64,000 bases of DNA from Pseudomonas cremoris. GTDB lineage: Bacteria > Pseudomonadota > Gammaproteobacteria > Pseudomonadales > Pseudomonadaceae. The position numbers were made by a program, and so were the translations under genes. Below the pieces are notes generated by a model. That model searched no databases. It was not told where the DNA came from and saw only the letters and a list, made by a program, of their open reading frames with translations. Positions within the stretch are counted from its first letter, which is position 1; each line of letters begins with the position of its first letter. The stretch is from the NCBI RefSeq assembly GCF_014230465.1, contig NZ_JAAXCY010000009.1, forward strand, positions 124,001-188,000. The letters run 5' to 3'. Positions 63,455 through 64,000 of the stretch are shown here, in pieces.

Positions 63455-64000
63455 ATGGGTATTGATCTTCCGCTGATCTGGGCCGTGATCATCATCTTCG
63501 GCATCATGATGTACGTGGTCATGGACGGTTTCGACCTGGGCATCGGCATTCTCTTTCCGTTCATCCCCGGCAAAGTCGACCGTGACGTGATGATGAACAC
63601 CGTCGCGCCGGTCTGGGACGGTAACGAAACCTGGCTGGTGCTCGGTGGTGCGGCGTTGTTCGGCGCGTTCCCGCTGGCCTATTCCGTGGTGCTGTCGGCG
63701 TTGTACCTGCCGTTGATCTTGATGCTGATCGGGCTAATCTTTCGCGGCGTGGCCTTCGAGTTCCGCTTCAAGGCCAAGGACCACAAGCGTCACCTGTGGG
63801 ACAAGGCGTTCATCGGTGGTTCCATTGCGGCCACCTTCTTCCAGGGCGTGGCGCTGGGGGCGTTTATCGATGGCATTCCGGTGGTCGATCGCCAGTTTGC
63901 CGGCGGCTCGCTGGATTGGCTCACGCCATTCACGATGTTCTGCGGTGTGGCCTTGGTAGTCGCCTACGCGTTGCTCGGTTGCACCTGGCTGATCATGAAG
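63455..64000 (+). CDS. cioB: Cyanide-insensitive quinol oxidase subunit II, N-terminal part
   Basis: Partial gene that runs off the right edge; 182 codons from ATG at 63455. CydB family: MDGFDLGIGILFPF, WDGNETWLVLGGAALFGAFPLAYS and LIFRGVAFEFRFK are conserved. Pairs with CioA in the inner membrane. Confidence 0.95.
   Translation, partial: MGIDLPLIWAVIIIFGIMMYVVMDGFDLGIGILFPFIPGKVDRDVMMNTVAPVWDGNETWLVLGGAALFGAFPLAYSVVLSALYLPLILMLIGLIFRGVAFEFRFKAKDHKRHLWDKAFIGGSIAATFFQGVALGAFIDGIPVVDRQFAGGSLDWLTPFTMFCGVALVVAYALLGCTWLIMK

Overview
The window is about 62-65% GC, densely coded chromosomal DNA from a Pseudomonas of the P. fluorescens complex. Three things support this. The gene order lnt-corC-ybeY-phoH-miaB-DUF1820-sel1-hemL-thiE-thiD-ladS-acyl-CoA dehydrogenase-amn follows the P. 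aeruginosa PA3984-PA3970 neighbourhood as I remember it. Protein sequences are pseudomonad throughout. Ten intergenic REP doublets (REPINs) with the core GTGGGAGCGGGCTTGC are scattered along it. I see no rRNA, tRNA, CRISPR array, prophage or insertion sequence, and no RAYT transposase that could mobilise the REPINs.

Layout. 1-4.4 kb: minus-strand housekeeping block for lipoprotein maturation (lnt, partial), CorC/PhoH/YbeY and tRNA thiolation (miaB). 4.5-8.5 kb: DUF1820 and Sel1 proteins, then hemL, thiE and thiD. 8.7-14.5 kb: the LadS hybrid sensor kinase, an AidB-type acyl-CoA dehydrogenase and AMP nucleosidase. 14.6-25.8 kb: RNA pseudouridylation, two small membrane or lipoproteins, an Lrp regulator, a secreted DUF6515 protein, cation efflux, HrpB helicase, an EEP phosphatase, a YciC-like protein, DUF2076, and NYN and DEDDh nucleases. 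25.8-36 kb: Lrp/EamA divergent pair, RhlE helicase, flavoprotein, deacetylase, GNAT, thioesterase, HAD phosphatase, hydrolase, zinc metallopeptidase, lipoprotein.

37-42.7 kb is a quinate/shikimate catabolic island: an MFS importer, the fused 3-dehydroshikimate dehydratase QuiC1, a TetR regulator, and a separate aroQ-aroE pair. The AroE homologue has a cofactor loop that suggests NAD rather than NADP. The quiC and aroQ promoters share a motif that is a good candidate operator for the TetR protein.

42.8-52.5 kb is a complete heme-acquisition system: hasI (ECF sigma), hasS (anti-sigma), hasR (receptor), hasA (hemophore with His32/Tyr75/His83), and hasD-hasE-hasF (type I secretion). Fur-box-like sequences lie before hasI and hasR, and hairpins sit at the hasS/hasR, hasR/hasA and hasA/hasD junctions. 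After the operon terminator come a DUF4160/DUF2442 gene pair, trmA and a purine permease.

56.2-64 kb: a DUF4879 secreted protein, a three-subunit molybdenum hydroxylase (PaoABC-like but with no Tat signal), an MFS exporter, and cioA with the start of cioB (cyanide-insensitive oxidase), preceded by a perfect Anr/FNR site.

The best candidates for something undescribed are a chain of hairpins ending in an orphan plus-strand terminator at 16236-16453 (a likely small RNA or leader), the shared operator of the quinate island, the hairpin-bracketed hasA message, and the DUF4160/DUF2442 pair. All functional statements rest on reading the sequence and family knowledge; no database search was possible.
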